From NCBI RefSeq assembly GCF_007097385.1, contig NZ_VJZS01000012.1, forward strand, positions 90,214 to 154,213: DNA of 64,000 nucleotides, given 5' to 3'. The notes under the pieces were generated by a model. It was not told where the DNA came from and searched no databases. It saw nothing but the letters and a program-made list of their open reading frames with translations. A program made the translations under genes and the position numbers. The stretch is from Flavobacterium sp. ZT3R18. Lineage in GTDB: Bacteria > Bacteroidota > Bacteroidia > Flavobacteriales > Flavobacteriaceae. Positions 18,055 through 27,295 of this stretch are shown one piece after another (position 1 is the stretch's first letter; the number at the start of each line of letters is the position of its first letter).

Positions 18055-19454
18055 TGCAAAATAATAAAATATTCATTCTCTTACCCGATGGAATTGGTTT
18101 ACGAAATTTTGCGTATTCTGATTTTCATGCATTGGGTATAAAAGAAAATTTCGACATTGTTTTTTGGAACAATACTCCGTTTGATTTAGCCGAATTAGGT
18201 TTTAAAGAAATAAAGATTCAAAACTCCAAGTCACATCCACTTACGGAGACCTATAAGAATGTCCGTAAGCAAATCGAATTGAACCTCAATATCCGAAGAA
18301 CCAAAGATCGTGTTTACGATACGTATCGATTTCCTTTTTCGTATGCAACACCCATAAAAGCAATGAAAAGTGGAGCCACTGAGTTGTTGTCTTTTACCCA
18401 TTCTTCAAAGTACGGGTTAAAACGTATTCGAGAAAAAATAAAACAAGAGGAGCGCAAAACGTTGTATTATCATCAATGTTTAGAAACCTTGCAAAAGGAA
18501 AAACCAGTTGTGGTTTTTTGTACCAATCAGCGACCAATGACAGCAATTGCACCATTGTTAGCAGCACAGGAATTAGGAATTCCCACGGCAACCTTCATTT
18601 TTTCTTGGGATAATTTGCCCAAGGCTACTATGGTGGTAGAAACAGATTATTATTTTGTGTGGAGTGACCTGATGAAAAAGGAATTGCTTTTTTATTATCC
18701 GTATATTCAAGAATCACAGGTTTTTGTGACTGGGACTCCACAATTTGAATCTCATTTTGATAAAAATAAGTTGCTTTCAAAAGAAGATTTTTTTGAGCAA
18801 AACGCTTTAGATACAGATAAAAAATACATTTGCTATTCGGGGGATGATGTAACAACTTGCCCGGATGATCCAAAATACCTAGAAGATGTTGCAATCGCCA
18901 TTCGAGAATTGAACAAAAATGGCCAGTCATTGGGAATTATTTTCCGACGCTGCCCCGTTGATTTTTCGAGTCGATATGAAAAAGTACTCGATGAATATCA
19001 AGATGTAATCAATCCAATTGCACCACTTTGGGAAAAAATTGGAGGCGGTTGGAATACGGTTTTGCCCACTCAAGCTGATGTTGATTTGCAAATGAATACG
19101 ATAGCCCATACGGAACTAGTGGTCAATTTAGGGTCTTCTATGGTTTTTGATTATGTGGCGCATCATAAAGGGTGTGCTTTTATTAATTATGATGTTGCTA
19201 ATAGAAAAACCTCGGATTGGTCTGTTAAAAAAATATACAATTATGTACATTTTCGTTCCATGCCCAATACCGAAACCGTTTTTTGGATCAACAGTCCAGA
19301 TGCAATTGCAACTATAATCGAGAAAGGAATAGCAACGAACTCCTCGGTTATAGAAGGTGCAAAGCAATGGTTTCAAATCATCAATTATCATCGGCCACAA
19401 GAAGCTTCAAAACGTATTTGGGAAGGAATTAAAACCATCATTTCTAAAGAATAA
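18054..19454 (+). CDS. Unassigned GT-B-like protein coupled to neuABC (candidate sialyltransferase)
   Basis: I do not recognise the family of this 466-residue protein. It begins NNKIFILLPDGIGLRNF, has a central TATFIFSWDNLPKATMVVETDY region with VTGTPQFESHF, and a C-terminal half with YICYSGDDVTTCPDDP, IIFRRCPVDFSS and VVNLGSSMVFDYVAHHKGCA. This two-domain alternation, with a glycine-serine stretch before a conserved acidic residue, resembles GT-B enzymes or CDP-glycerol transferase-like proteins. It overlaps neuC by one base, so it is translated with the sialic-acid genes. A transferase using CMP-sialic acid is the most economical role; this is inference. I saw no clear match to the motifs I know from sialyltransferase families GT42, GT52 or GT80. 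Confidence 0.6.
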   Translation: MQNNKIFILLPDGIGLRNFAYSDFHALGIKENFDIVFWNNTPFDLAELGFKEIKIQNSKSHPLTETYKNVRKQIELNLNIRRTKDRVYDTYRFPFSYATPIKAMKSGATELLSFTHSSKYGLKRIREKIKQEERKTLYYHQCLETLQKEKPVVVFCTNQRPMTAIAPLLAAQELGIPTATFIFSWDNLPKATMVVETDYYFVWSDLMKKELLFYYPYIQESQVFVTGTPQFESHFDKNKLLSKEDFFEQNALDTDKKYICYSGDDVTTCPDDPKYLEDVAIAIRELNKNGQSLGIIFRRCPVDFSSRYEKVLDEYQDVINPIAPLWEKIGGGWNTVLPTQADVDLQMNTIAHTELVVNLGSSMVFDYVAHHKGCAFINYDVANRKTSDWSVKKIYNYVHFRSMPNTETVFWINSPDAIATIIEKGIATNSSVIEGAKQWFQIINYHRPQEASKRIWEGIKTIISKE

Positions 19455-19502
19455 TGCTTTTCTTTGTACCCTAGATTACCCTACAATTTTTTAAATTAAA
19501 TT

Positions 19503-20936
19503 ATGTTTTTCAATTCTCTGGCTTTTGCCGTTTTTTTACCAATAGTGTTTCTCTTGTATTGGTTTGTTTTTAATAAAACGAAGAGTACTCAAAATGCGCT
19601 CCTCATTGTTGCGAGTTATTATTTTTATTCCTGTTGGGATTGGCGTTTTTTGTTTCTGTTGGTCTTCTCAACATTTTTAGACTATTATACTGGAATTCAA
19701 ATTGAAAAAAGCAATAATGACAAAGGGCGGAAGTTTTGGTTTTGGTTGAGTATTGGTGTTAATTTGGGATTCTTAGGAATTTTTAAATACTATAATTTTT
19801 TCTCAGCTTCATTTGCGCAAATGCTCACTGCTGTAGGATTTAAAGCGAGTCCTATTTTGTTGGATGTCATCTTGCCCGTTGGGATTTCTTTTTATACCTT
19901 TCACGGTTTATCTTATGTGATTGACATTTATTATAAAAGAATCAAGGCCGAATATAATTTTGTCGATTACTCTTTGTTCGTGAGTTATTTTCCACTTTTG
20001 GTAGCTGGTCCTATCGAAAGAGCAACTCATTTATTACCTCAAGTAAAAATAAAAAGAGAGTTTGATTTGGCTCAAGCCAAAGAAGGAGTTTGCCAAATTA
20101 TTTGGGGATTGGTCAAAAAAGTTGTCATTGCTGATACCTGTGCGACTTATGCCAATGCCATTTTTGATAATTATACGGCAATGAATTCCTTTTCTCTGAT
20201 TTTGGGAGCCATTTATTTTGCATTCCAAATTTATGGAGATTTCTCAGGATATTCTGATATGGCTTTGGGGATGTCAAAATTGTTTGGGTTGGATTTATTA
20301 CGCAATTTTAATTATCCCTATTTTTCAAGAGATATAGCCGAGTTTTGGCGTCGTTGGCACATTTCTCTTACCACTTGGTTTAGAGATTATTTATACATTC
20401 CATTAGGCGGAAGCAAAGGATCAAAGAGTATGCAAATCAGAAACGTTTTTATTATTTTTTTGGTAAGCGGTTTTTGGCATGGCGCCAATTGGACGTATGT
20501 GACTTGGGGATTTATCAACGCATTGTATTTTTTACCACTGCTATTGTTAAGTAGAAACCGAAATAATCTTGAAGCAGTACCTTTAAAATGGAATTTTGAA
20601 TCGGTTGGAATAATTGGGCGAATGGTATATACTTTTTCGTTAACCTGTATAGCTTGGGTGTTTTTTAGAGCCAAAACCATAACCGATGCTTGTTTGTATT
20701 TGAAACGAATAGTAGTAAACAGAGAATTTGCTTCACAGTATCTTGCCAATGAGCGTTACAATTATGAACTACTCTTGATGGTAGGCATTTTTGTTTTGGT
20801 CGAATGGAATAATAGAACCAAAGTCGAGCCTATTTCAGGGAAATACAATACCGTTAAATTGGCTCTGGCTATAACTGCTATTATCGCTTTTGGAACCTAT
20901 TCTGATTATAAAGAATTTATATATTTTCAATTCTAA
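19503..20936 (+). CDS. MBOAT family membrane O-acyltransferase (AlgI-like)
   Basis: This 477-residue polytopic membrane protein of the AlgI/DltB branch of MBOAT moves an acyl group across the membrane onto a surface glycan. Signatures are FWRRWHISLTTWFRDYLYIPLGG near residues 282-304 and the catalytic-histidine region VSGFWHGANWTYVTWG near 322-337. About ten hydrophobic segments are visible. It is followed with a one-base overlap (TAATG) by an SGNH-like protein, the usual partner. The glycan made by this locus, perhaps its sialic acid, is the likely acceptor. The acyl donor is unknown, acetyl being most common. Confidence 0.92.
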   Translation: MFFNSLAFAVFLPIVFLLYWFVFNKTKSTQNALLIVASYYFYSCWDWRFLFLLVFSTFLDYYTGIQIEKSNNDKGRKFWFWLSIGVNLGFLGIFKYYNFFSASFAQMLTAVGFKASPILLDVILPVGISFYTFHGLSYVIDIYYKRIKAEYNFVDYSLFVSYFPLLVAGPIERATHLLPQVKIKREFDLAQAKEGVCQIIWGLVKKVVIADTCATYANAIFDNYTAMNSFSLILGAIYFAFQIYGDFSGYSDMALGMSKLFGLDLLRNFNYPYFSRDIAEFWRRWHISLTTWFRDYLYIPLGGSKGSKSMQIRNVFIIFLVSGFWHGANWTYVTWGFINALYFLPLLLLSRNRNNLEAVPLKWNFESVGIIGRMVYTFSLTCIAWVFFRAKTITDACLYLKRIVVNREFASQYLANERYNYELLLMVGIFVLVEWNNRTKVEPISGKYNTVKLALAITAIIAFGTYSDYKEFIYFQF

Positions 20937-21817
20937 TGCAAAAGTTTATACGATTCATTTTAAAAATACTGGTCTTAACGATAGTAATCGCTGTTGTTTC
21001 AGACTTTTTATATACAGCTGTTTATTTGCAATCGAGCAATCGAGGTAAAATAGATCATGTTTACAACTCAAAAAATCAAAATTATGATGTGGTTGTTTTA
21101 GGTTCTTCCAGAGCCAATAACCATTTTGTTGCCCAAATGTTTGAAGACAAAGGACTAAAAACATTCAATTACGGTATGAGTGGCGGGCATTTGTTTGAAG
21201 CTTCCCTGCTTTTAAAATTAATGGTGGAACGACATTATAAAATTAAAAATGTAATTCTAGAAGCCGATTTGAATTTGTCGAATGATCATCAAGCTGAAGG
21301 GATTGCAGCTCAGTTTTTGCCATACTTGCATCAGTCGGAAACGATTGCAACCCATTTTGAGCAAGAGGAAGATTTTAAGGAATTGTATTACATCCCTTTT
21401 TACCGCTACATTAAATTTGATGAGCGTATCGGTTTTCGTGAAATGTTTTTTAATGTTATTCATAAGCGAACTATTCATTTAGATAATTTGGGCTATTATC
21501 CTTTAGGGAAAAAACCGAATGCCAATATGAAAAATGATATTGTCAATTTAAAACCTTTAAAATACAACCGATATTACGAAGAGATTAAGCAAATTTGCAA
21601 GGCGAATAGTATAAATTTCATAGCGGTAATGACCCCAATGTGTGAAAACACTAAAGGGATTAATTATTTTGATAAAGTTCAAAAACTATATCCAGAAATT
21701 CATAATTATGAAAATGTGGTGGTTGAGGACAAATATTTTTCTTCCTGTGGGCACATGAATGACACAGGCGCAAGATTGTTTACGGCTCGAATTCTGAAAG
21801 ACTTTTTTAATAAATAG
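20936..21817 (+). CDS. SGNH-hydrolase-like acyl transfer partner of the MBOAT protein
   Basis: This 293-residue protein has an N-terminal membrane anchor (residues about 5-30), then VVVLGSSRANNHFV, whose serine is in the position of the SGNH nucleophile, an NYGMSGGHLFEA block, and a C-terminal CGHMNDTGARLFTARIL that could supply the catalytic histidine. This is the architecture of periplasmic esterase/acetyltransferase partners such as AlgJ/AlgX or DltD-like proteins, which take the acyl group from the MBOAT channel. Its one-base overlap with the MBOAT gene supports a two-component O-acylation system. Confidence 0.8.
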   Translation: MQKFIRFILKILVLTIVIAVVSDFLYTAVYLQSSNRGKIDHVYNSKNQNYDVVVLGSSRANNHFVAQMFEDKGLKTFNYGMSGGHLFEASLLLKLMVERHYKIKNVILEADLNLSNDHQAEGIAAQFLPYLHQSETIATHFEQEEDFKELYYIPFYRYIKFDERIGFREMFFNVIHKRTIHLDNLGYYPLGKKPNANMKNDIVNLKPLKYNRYYEEIKQICKANSINFIAVMTPMCENTKGINYFDKVQKLYPEIHNYENVVVEDKYFSSCGHMNDTGARLFTARILKDFFNK

Positions 21818-21822
21818 AAACA

Positions 21823-22974
21823 ATGCACATTGCTTTTTTAACTCCAGAATATCCTCATGATCGGGTACGCTATGCGGCAGGAATTGGTACAAGTATCAAG
21901 AATCTAGCTGTGTCTTTGGTTAAAAAAGGGGTTACTGTTTCAATTTTTGTTTATGGTCAAAAAGAAGATGCTCTTCTCCAAGAAGAAGGAGCCAAAATCC
22001 ATTTGATAAAAACTCAAAAATATAAAGTATTGGGTTGGTATTTTCATCGAAAGTACATTCAAAATTACTTGAATACCCATATTGTTTTGGATCAAATTGA
22101 TTTGGTCGAAGCGCCAGATTGGACAGGAATAACAGCTTTTATGAATCTGAAAGCACCGTTAGTGATTCGTTTTCACGGAAGTGATAGCTATTTTTGTCAT
22201 TTGGAAGATAGAAAACAAAAGCTTAAGAATTTTTGGTTTGAGAAATTAGCAATTAAGAAAGCTCATGCTTTTATTGCGCCTACGAGTTTTGCAGGAGAAC
22301 TGTCTAAAAAGCTTTTTGGAATAAAAAACAAAACAATTCAAACCATTCATAATGGATTGGATTTGGATTATTTTAAAAATACCTATCCATTGGTGTATGA
22401 GAAAGGTTTGATTTTATACATAGGAACGATAATTCGAAAAAAAGGGGTATTTGAATTGCCAGCTATTTTCGATAAAGTTAGGAGTAAATTCCCAGAAGCT
22501 CAATTGGTTTTGATAGGAAGTGACTCTTTTGATGTTCTAACCAATTCTAAATCGACTTGGAAAGTAGTACAACAACAATTTCAAAACGACGATATAAACC
22601 ATGTTTCTTATTTAGGAAAGATTTCGTATCAAGAAGTGCAGGATTTTATAAAAAAAGCTCATGTTTGTGTTTTTCCTACTTTTGCAGAGACTTTAGGAAT
22701 GGTCACAATTGAATCTATGGCTTTGCAAAAACCAGTGGTCAATAGCAACATTGGTTGGGCACAAGAATTAATCGTTGATGGTGAAAGTGGCTATTTGGTA
22801 CATCCTAAAGAGCATGATGAGTTTGCCAATAAAATAATTGGTTTGTTGCAAGACGATATTTTATGTTCTACCATAGGAAGTGCAGCTAGAATAAGGGCAG
22901 AGGCTGTTTTTGATATTGAAAAAATAGTAGCGCAAAACATTGCTTTTTATAAAACCATAATAGATAAATTTTGA
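21823..22974 (+). CDS. GT4 family glycosyltransferase
   Basis: This 383-residue GT-B enzyme has an N-terminal acceptor domain starting IAFLTPEYPHDRVRYAAGIG, where a glycine-rich loop binds the donor phosphate. HNGLDLDYFKN lies at the linker, LYIGTIIRKKGVFELPAIF opens the donor domain, and FAETLGMVTIESMALQKPVV carries the E-x7-E nucleotide-sugar motif. It begins 5 bases after the SGNH gene and its TGA overlaps the next TTG start (TTGA). The sugar is unknown. Confidence 0.9.
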   Translation: MHIAFLTPEYPHDRVRYAAGIGTSIKNLAVSLVKKGVTVSIFVYGQKEDALLQEEGAKIHLIKTQKYKVLGWYFHRKYIQNYLNTHIVLDQIDLVEAPDWTGITAFMNLKAPLVIRFHGSDSYFCHLEDRKQKLKNFWFEKLAIKKAHAFIAPTSFAGELSKKLFGIKNKTIQTIHNGLDLDYFKNTYPLVYEKGLILYIGTIIRKKGVFELPAIFDKVRSKFPEAQLVLIGSDSFDVLTNSKSTWKVVQQQFQNDDINHVSYLGKISYQEVQDFIKKAHVCVFPTFAETLGMVTIESMALQKPVVNSNIGWAQELIVDGESGYLVHPKEHDEFANKIIGLLQDDILCSTIGSAARIRAEAVFDIEKIVAQNIAFYKTIIDKF

Positions 22975-24509
22975 TTGTAGTATATCACAAAAACAACAGG
23001 ATTACCAAGGTTATTTTGGAGGATAAAAGTAAAATATCTTTTGCCAAGAATAAACCTATTGCTTTTGGTTTAATGCAATTGGCAGAACGATTTCCAGAGT
23101 CAAAACTGGTTTGGTGTCATGAAGAGTATCAAGAAGTGCTTAATCTAGCGGAACTCAATACGATAATGCACCACAATAAAATAATGCTTTCCTATAATCC
23201 GAGTAGCAGTAATTATTTAGGCTCGAAAATAGGCTATGTAGAGGAATCGTTGTTTATTAAAATCAATAAAAGCGTTAGGTATCCTACCTGGCAAATGAGT
23301 AGTTTAGTAGGAGGAGTTCATGCTTCAATAATAAAAGCTACTGAGGGAACGATACAACGGGATTCGGATTTTGATTATTATTTAAATTCAATTGCCAAAG
23401 TGTGTAAACCACAAGGTTTGTTGTGCTATTCTGAACCGAAGCTGTTAAAAAAACACTTTTTAGTTTCTTCTCCCAAAGCTTCTATTTTTACCCTTTTTAA
23501 ATTTATAAAACAACACTATAAAAAGAGATGGGTAGTAATGTTGTTTCTAAATTTAATTATCTACGAACATGAATTTCCTTTAGTAGCCTTTTTATACGCT
23601 TACTTTTTTAAGAATAGAAAAAGAAATGCAACGAATATAGATACTATTAAAGTCAATTCATCCCTTACAGTTGTGGTTAACCCCACTGTAGATGTTATTA
23701 TTCCGACTATTGGGAGAAAAGACTATTTGTATGATGTATTGAAGGATTTAGGGCAACAAACCCATTTGCCAGTTCATGTCATTATAGTAGAGCAAAATCC
23801 CTCGGTCGAAAGCGTTTCAGAACTCGATTACATACATAATGAGGATTGGCCTTTTGTTATAAAACACACCTTTACACATCAAGCAGGAGCTTGCAATGCT
23901 AGGAATTTGGCATTGAGTCAAGTAGAAAGTGAATGGGTATTCTTGAATGATGATGATAATAGATTTGAATCGGATTTGATAGAGGAGGTATTCAAGGGTA
24001 TTAAGCAATACGGTATTTTGAGTTTGACAACAGCATATTTACAAGTAAATGAGCATAAACATAATTTTCATATTCATCAGTCCAGTATTTTTGGATCTGG
24101 AAATAGTTTTTTGAAAGCCGATTTGTTAAAAAAAGTATCCTTTGATGAGAGCTTAGAATTTGGATACGGGGAGGATACTGATTTTGGATTGCAATTGCGT
24201 AATTTAGGAGTAGATGTTATTTGTTTTCCCGAGATAGCGATTTTGCATCTAAAAGCTCCCATGGGTGGATTTAGAATAAAACCTACTTTTGCATGGACTA
24301 ATGATAAGATACAGCCCAAACCTTCCCCTACGATTATGTATGTGAAACTCAAGTATAATTGTAAGGAGCAAATAAGCAGATATAAAACTACATTGTTTCT
24401 TAAGTATTATAGACATCAAAATGTCAAAAACCCAATTCGTTATTTAATTTACTTCAATAAGCAGTGGAGAAAAAGTGGTTTTTGGGCAAAAGAATTAAAA
24501 AAAAGATAG
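22971..24509 (+). CDS. GT2 glycosyltransferase with a long N-terminal extension
   Basis: This 512-residue protein has two parts. Residues about 225-512 form a GT2 domain: VDVIIPTIGRKDYLYDVL, IVEQNPS, AGACNARNLALSQ, LNDDDNRFESD and FGYGEDTDFGLQLRNLG. The first 220 residues are a separate region I do not recognise, with WQMSSLVGGVHASII and a hydrophobic stretch near 185-210 (VVMLFLNLIIYEHEFPLVA) that may sit in the membrane. The start appears to be TTG at 22971, overlapping the previous stop as TTGA; no ATG occurs early enough to retain the extension. Confidence 0.78.
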   Translation: MIVVYHKNNRITKVILEDKSKISFAKNKPIAFGLMQLAERFPESKLVWCHEEYQEVLNLAELNTIMHHNKIMLSYNPSSSNYLGSKIGYVEESLFIKINKSVRYPTWQMSSLVGGVHASIIKATEGTIQRDSDFDYYLNSIAKVCKPQGLLCYSEPKLLKKHFLVSSPKASIFTLFKFIKQHYKKRWVVMLFLNLIIYEHEFPLVAFLYAYFFKNRKRNATNIDTIKVNSSLTVVVNPTVDVIIPTIGRKDYLYDVLKDLGQQTHLPVHVIIVEQNPSVESVSELDYIHNEDWPFVIKHTFTHQAGACNARNLALSQVESEWVFLNDDDNRFESDLIEEVFKGIKQYGILSLTTAYLQVNEHKHNFHIHQSSIFGSGNSFLKADLLKKVSFDESLEFGYGEDTDFGLQLRNLGVDVICFPEIAILHLKAPMGGFRIKPTFAWTNDKIQPKPSPTIMYVKLKYNCKEQISRYKTTLFLKYYRHQNVKNPIRYLIYFNKQWRKSGFWAKELKKR

Positions 24510-24608
24510 TAAAATCACCCTTGATTGGCAGTTGGATAAAAACTACATTTACTGCTGAACAGATATTTTATCTTACAATAATAAACACATATTAAACAAG
24601 CACTTATT

Positions 24609-26228
24609 TTGATACAATCTATTTCAATTTGTACGTCATTAGGGAAAAGCGAAGTTCCTTTTGACGGAGGTCTAAAGAATAAAATAGAAATAGACATCAC
24701 AAATTTTATGTATTCAACAATCAATTCATTTGATATTGTAATACAATTTTATCAACCCATTACCCAATTTAGAAATCACGATTATCAATGGGTAAATTGT
24801 AATAGCAATAGAATAGCGAATGAGTTTTGCCCTAAGATTATTAAATTGAAGGATGGAACACTGGTTCAAGCAAATTGTAATATAGGGATTTGGGAAGTTA
24901 GTAAAAAACACAAAAACGTATTGATGTGGCGTTTTAATCCTGAGTACGCTGCTTCATTAACGAACTATATTAACGGGCAGAATGAAGTTACTATTCAATC
25001 GGCAAATCAAAACTTTAATAGAAAACAAAAACTAGCGGTTTTGTTTTCTAAGGAAAATGCTGTTGAATTAAGTCGGTCAAAAAAACCATTTAAAGCAATA
25101 GCTTGTTTTACGGATCATTGTGATTTTGATACCCCAGAAAATTTAACGATTCAAAGAGCTTTTTTTAAGCGAAACAATGTAAAAATTACGAAAGGTTTTT
25201 TTCTAGATCATTTTTCAAAACGATCAGACAATGCTTCCTTTGAAAATGATGCAGAAGAGTTGTTGCTATGGCAGAAAGATGGTCATGAGTTAGGTTACCA
25301 TTCTCTCTCGCAATCTTTAAAATCTATTCCAGATAGTTTTGATGCTTTTTTTAATTTTAAAGCTCCTTTTTCTAGTCTTTCTACATGGATTGATCATGGT
25401 TTTCAGCCGTATAATTTATCGCTTTTTAAAGACAAAAAAATAAAAGACGAAGATTATGAAGCCAATTTAATAAGTAGAAATATTAAAATTCTGTGGAATT
25501 ATATTGACTCGGGTAAAGCAACAGTAGGGGTAATTAATCAATTGAATACGAAACAATTTACACTTTCTAGTTTCATAAAAGGAAATAAAGGATTACGTTT
25601 TTCGAAACAATTGCAGTTGATGGCTAAAAATATGATGTTTCACTTTTATGCCGATCAAGAATTGATTCAGAAATACAAAAGTATCGCTGGAAATTTTAAA
25701 AAAGTGGTTTATCAAAAGGATAAGAGTAAATTTTATGCCTTACTTAAAGATGGTTTTGGTTTGGCTTCCAGTTTTTTGGCCGTTTTTGTTTTTTGGAATA
25801 GCAACAAAAACAAACCTTATAAATTAGCAAAATATAGCCCGATTTTATTCAAACATACCATTTTTGAGAAGGAATTTTATATTTTTCAGACGTTAAAAAT
25901 AGTTAATTTTGAAAAGGCATTGTGCAAAGAAAACATTGAATCGCTTATAAAAGAGAAAGGAATTTTTATTGCCCATACCTATTTTTCGGTACCTATGAAG
26001 TACCACAAAGGCAGGTTGTTTTATAGTAAGAATGAGATTAATTATATAGTAGAGCAAAACTTTAATTTTCTAGGTTCAAAAATTATAAATAATGAAATTT
26101 GGAATCCTACTTTAAAAGAATTGGTTGATTATTGGTCAGGTTTTGAGAGTGTATTGTTTGATGTTGATGAACTGGGTACTATAGTTGTGAAAAATGAAAC
26201 GAATATAATTTATAGAACCGTAAAGTAA
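24609..26228 (+). CDS. Polysaccharide deacetylase-fold protein (WbmS-like)
   Basis: This 539-residue protein has metal-binding-type motifs of the NodB/carbohydrate-esterase 4 fold: ACFTDHCDFDTPENL near residues 165-180 (D-x-D pattern) and DGHELGYHSLSQS near 225-237 (paired histidines). WbmS-like proteins with these motifs occur in O-antigen loci and are suspected to be sugar deacetylases. A C-terminal HTYFSVPMKYHKGRLF segment may add another histidine. The apparent start is TTG at 24609; the first in-frame ATG lies about 34 residues later and would also leave the catalytic core intact. The following gene overlaps by one base. The role as a glycan deacetylase is inferred. Confidence 0.65.
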   Translation: MIQSISICTSLGKSEVPFDGGLKNKIEIDITNFMYSTINSFDIVIQFYQPITQFRNHDYQWVNCNSNRIANEFCPKIIKLKDGTLVQANCNIGIWEVSKKHKNVLMWRFNPEYAASLTNYINGQNEVTIQSANQNFNRKQKLAVLFSKENAVELSRSKKPFKAIACFTDHCDFDTPENLTIQRAFFKRNNVKITKGFFLDHFSKRSDNASFENDAEELLLWQKDGHELGYHSLSQSLKSIPDSFDAFFNFKAPFSSLSTWIDHGFQPYNLSLFKDKKIKDEDYEANLISRNIKILWNYIDSGKATVGVINQLNTKQFTLSSFIKGNKGLRFSKQLQLMAKNMMFHFYADQELIQKYKSIAGNFKKVVYQKDKSKFYALLKDGFGLASSFLAVFVFWNSNKNKPYKLAKYSPILFKHTIFEKEFYIFQTLKIVNFEKALCKENIESLIKEKGIFIAHTYFSVPMKYHKGRLFYSKNEINYIVEQNFNFLGSKIINNEIWNPTLKELVDYWSGFESVLFDVDELGTIVVKNETNIIYRTVK

Positions 26229-27292
26229 TGGAGTTTATTTTTACAAAAGACAAGCAATGGCTAGAAAGATGGGACAATTTTGTGCAAGCTAATGATAAAG
26301 GGAGTCATCTAGTATTGTCAGATTGGTTGCGTTCTTATGAATCCTATAATTTTGATTTTGAAGTGTGTCTTTGTTTAGAAAACAACATTATTATAGGCGG
26401 GTATGGTGTTGTAATTGCCAAAGTATTGTTTTTTAAGTTTTATATCGTTCCTTTTGGACCAATTGTAAGCAAAGGGCATGAAAGGGATCTAAATTCTCTT
26501 ATTGATAATGTGCCTAAAAGAGCCAAAAAGCTTAAAGCATGTTACAGTCATATTACGTTGCCATTTTCATCAGTTTCCAATAGTCATGTGTATCCTGATT
26601 TTCCTCAACTTGATTCTCTTAAAAACGCAAAACAGGGACATTTATTTAAATATGTTTATTCTTCAAATGGACTAAATTGGGTAGGTTTGAAAGGTTTTGA
26701 TACTGAAACAAAAATAATGTCTCTAAAGCCATCAATAAGGAGGAATATTAGGAACTCTTATCGTAAAGGTTTAGATTTTGAGGAATTGGGGACTAGTGAG
26801 AAAATTAAAGAAGGGTATCAGCTTTTTGTTGAGAATTCAAAAGCGTCAAATTATACTATAAGAGACTGGGATGAAATAAAGGAATGTTTATTTGCTTTAT
26901 TAGAAAAAGATGTTTTAAAAATGTTAGGAGTTTACAAAAATAAGGAACTGAAAGGGGCTGTATTATTATTAAAATCAGGGAATTATTTGACTTATGTTTT
27001 AGGGGGGTCCAAAAAAGAAATGCCGGATTTGCGAACTGGAGATCTTCTTCAATGGGAAGCAATAAAAATGTCTTTAAAATATGGTTTTGATGGATATAAT
27101 ATTTCCTTGGGAGGGTCAAAAGGGGTTGTTGATTTTAAAAATAGTTTTAATACCGAGCAAATATTGTTTGAGAATTCTAAGTTTCATTGGGTTTTGAATC
27201 CATTTGTTTTTAAAATGTTTTTGTTTTTTGATAAATACATGAAACCATATAAAAAGAAAATAGCGCAAATATTATCAATGATAAAAAAATAA
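26228..27292 (+). CDS. FemAB/GNAT-like aminoacyl- or acyltransferase family protein
   Basis: This 354-residue protein resembles the FemAB/BioF2 double-GNAT family (Acetyltransf_6). An N-terminal half has SHLVLSDWLRSYESYNFDFE and IVPFGPIVSKG. The second half has LKPSIRRNIRNSYRKGLDFEEL, LKGAVLLLKSGNYLTYVLGGS and GDLLQWEAIKMSLKYGFDGYNISLGG. These are the positions conserved in lipid-II aminoacyltransferases and PEP-CTERM/XrtA-associated relatives. In polysaccharide loci such proteins may add an amino acid or acyl group to an amino sugar. It follows the deacetylase-like gene with a TAATG overlap, which suggests sequential deacylation and re-acylation; that link is inference. Confidence 0.75.
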   Translation: MEFIFTKDKQWLERWDNFVQANDKGSHLVLSDWLRSYESYNFDFEVCLCLENNIIIGGYGVVIAKVLFFKFYIVPFGPIVSKGHERDLNSLIDNVPKRAKKLKACYSHITLPFSSVSNSHVYPDFPQLDSLKNAKQGHLFKYVYSSNGLNWVGLKGFDTETKIMSLKPSIRRNIRNSYRKGLDFEELGTSEKIKEGYQLFVENSKASNYTIRDWDEIKECLFALLEKDVLKMLGVYKNKELKGAVLLLKSGNYLTYVLGGSKKEMPDLRTGDLLQWEAIKMSLKYGFDGYNISLGGSKGVVDFKNSFNTEQILFENSKFHWVLNPFVFKMFLFFDKYMKPYKKKIAQILSMIKK

Positions 27293-27295
27293 GAG

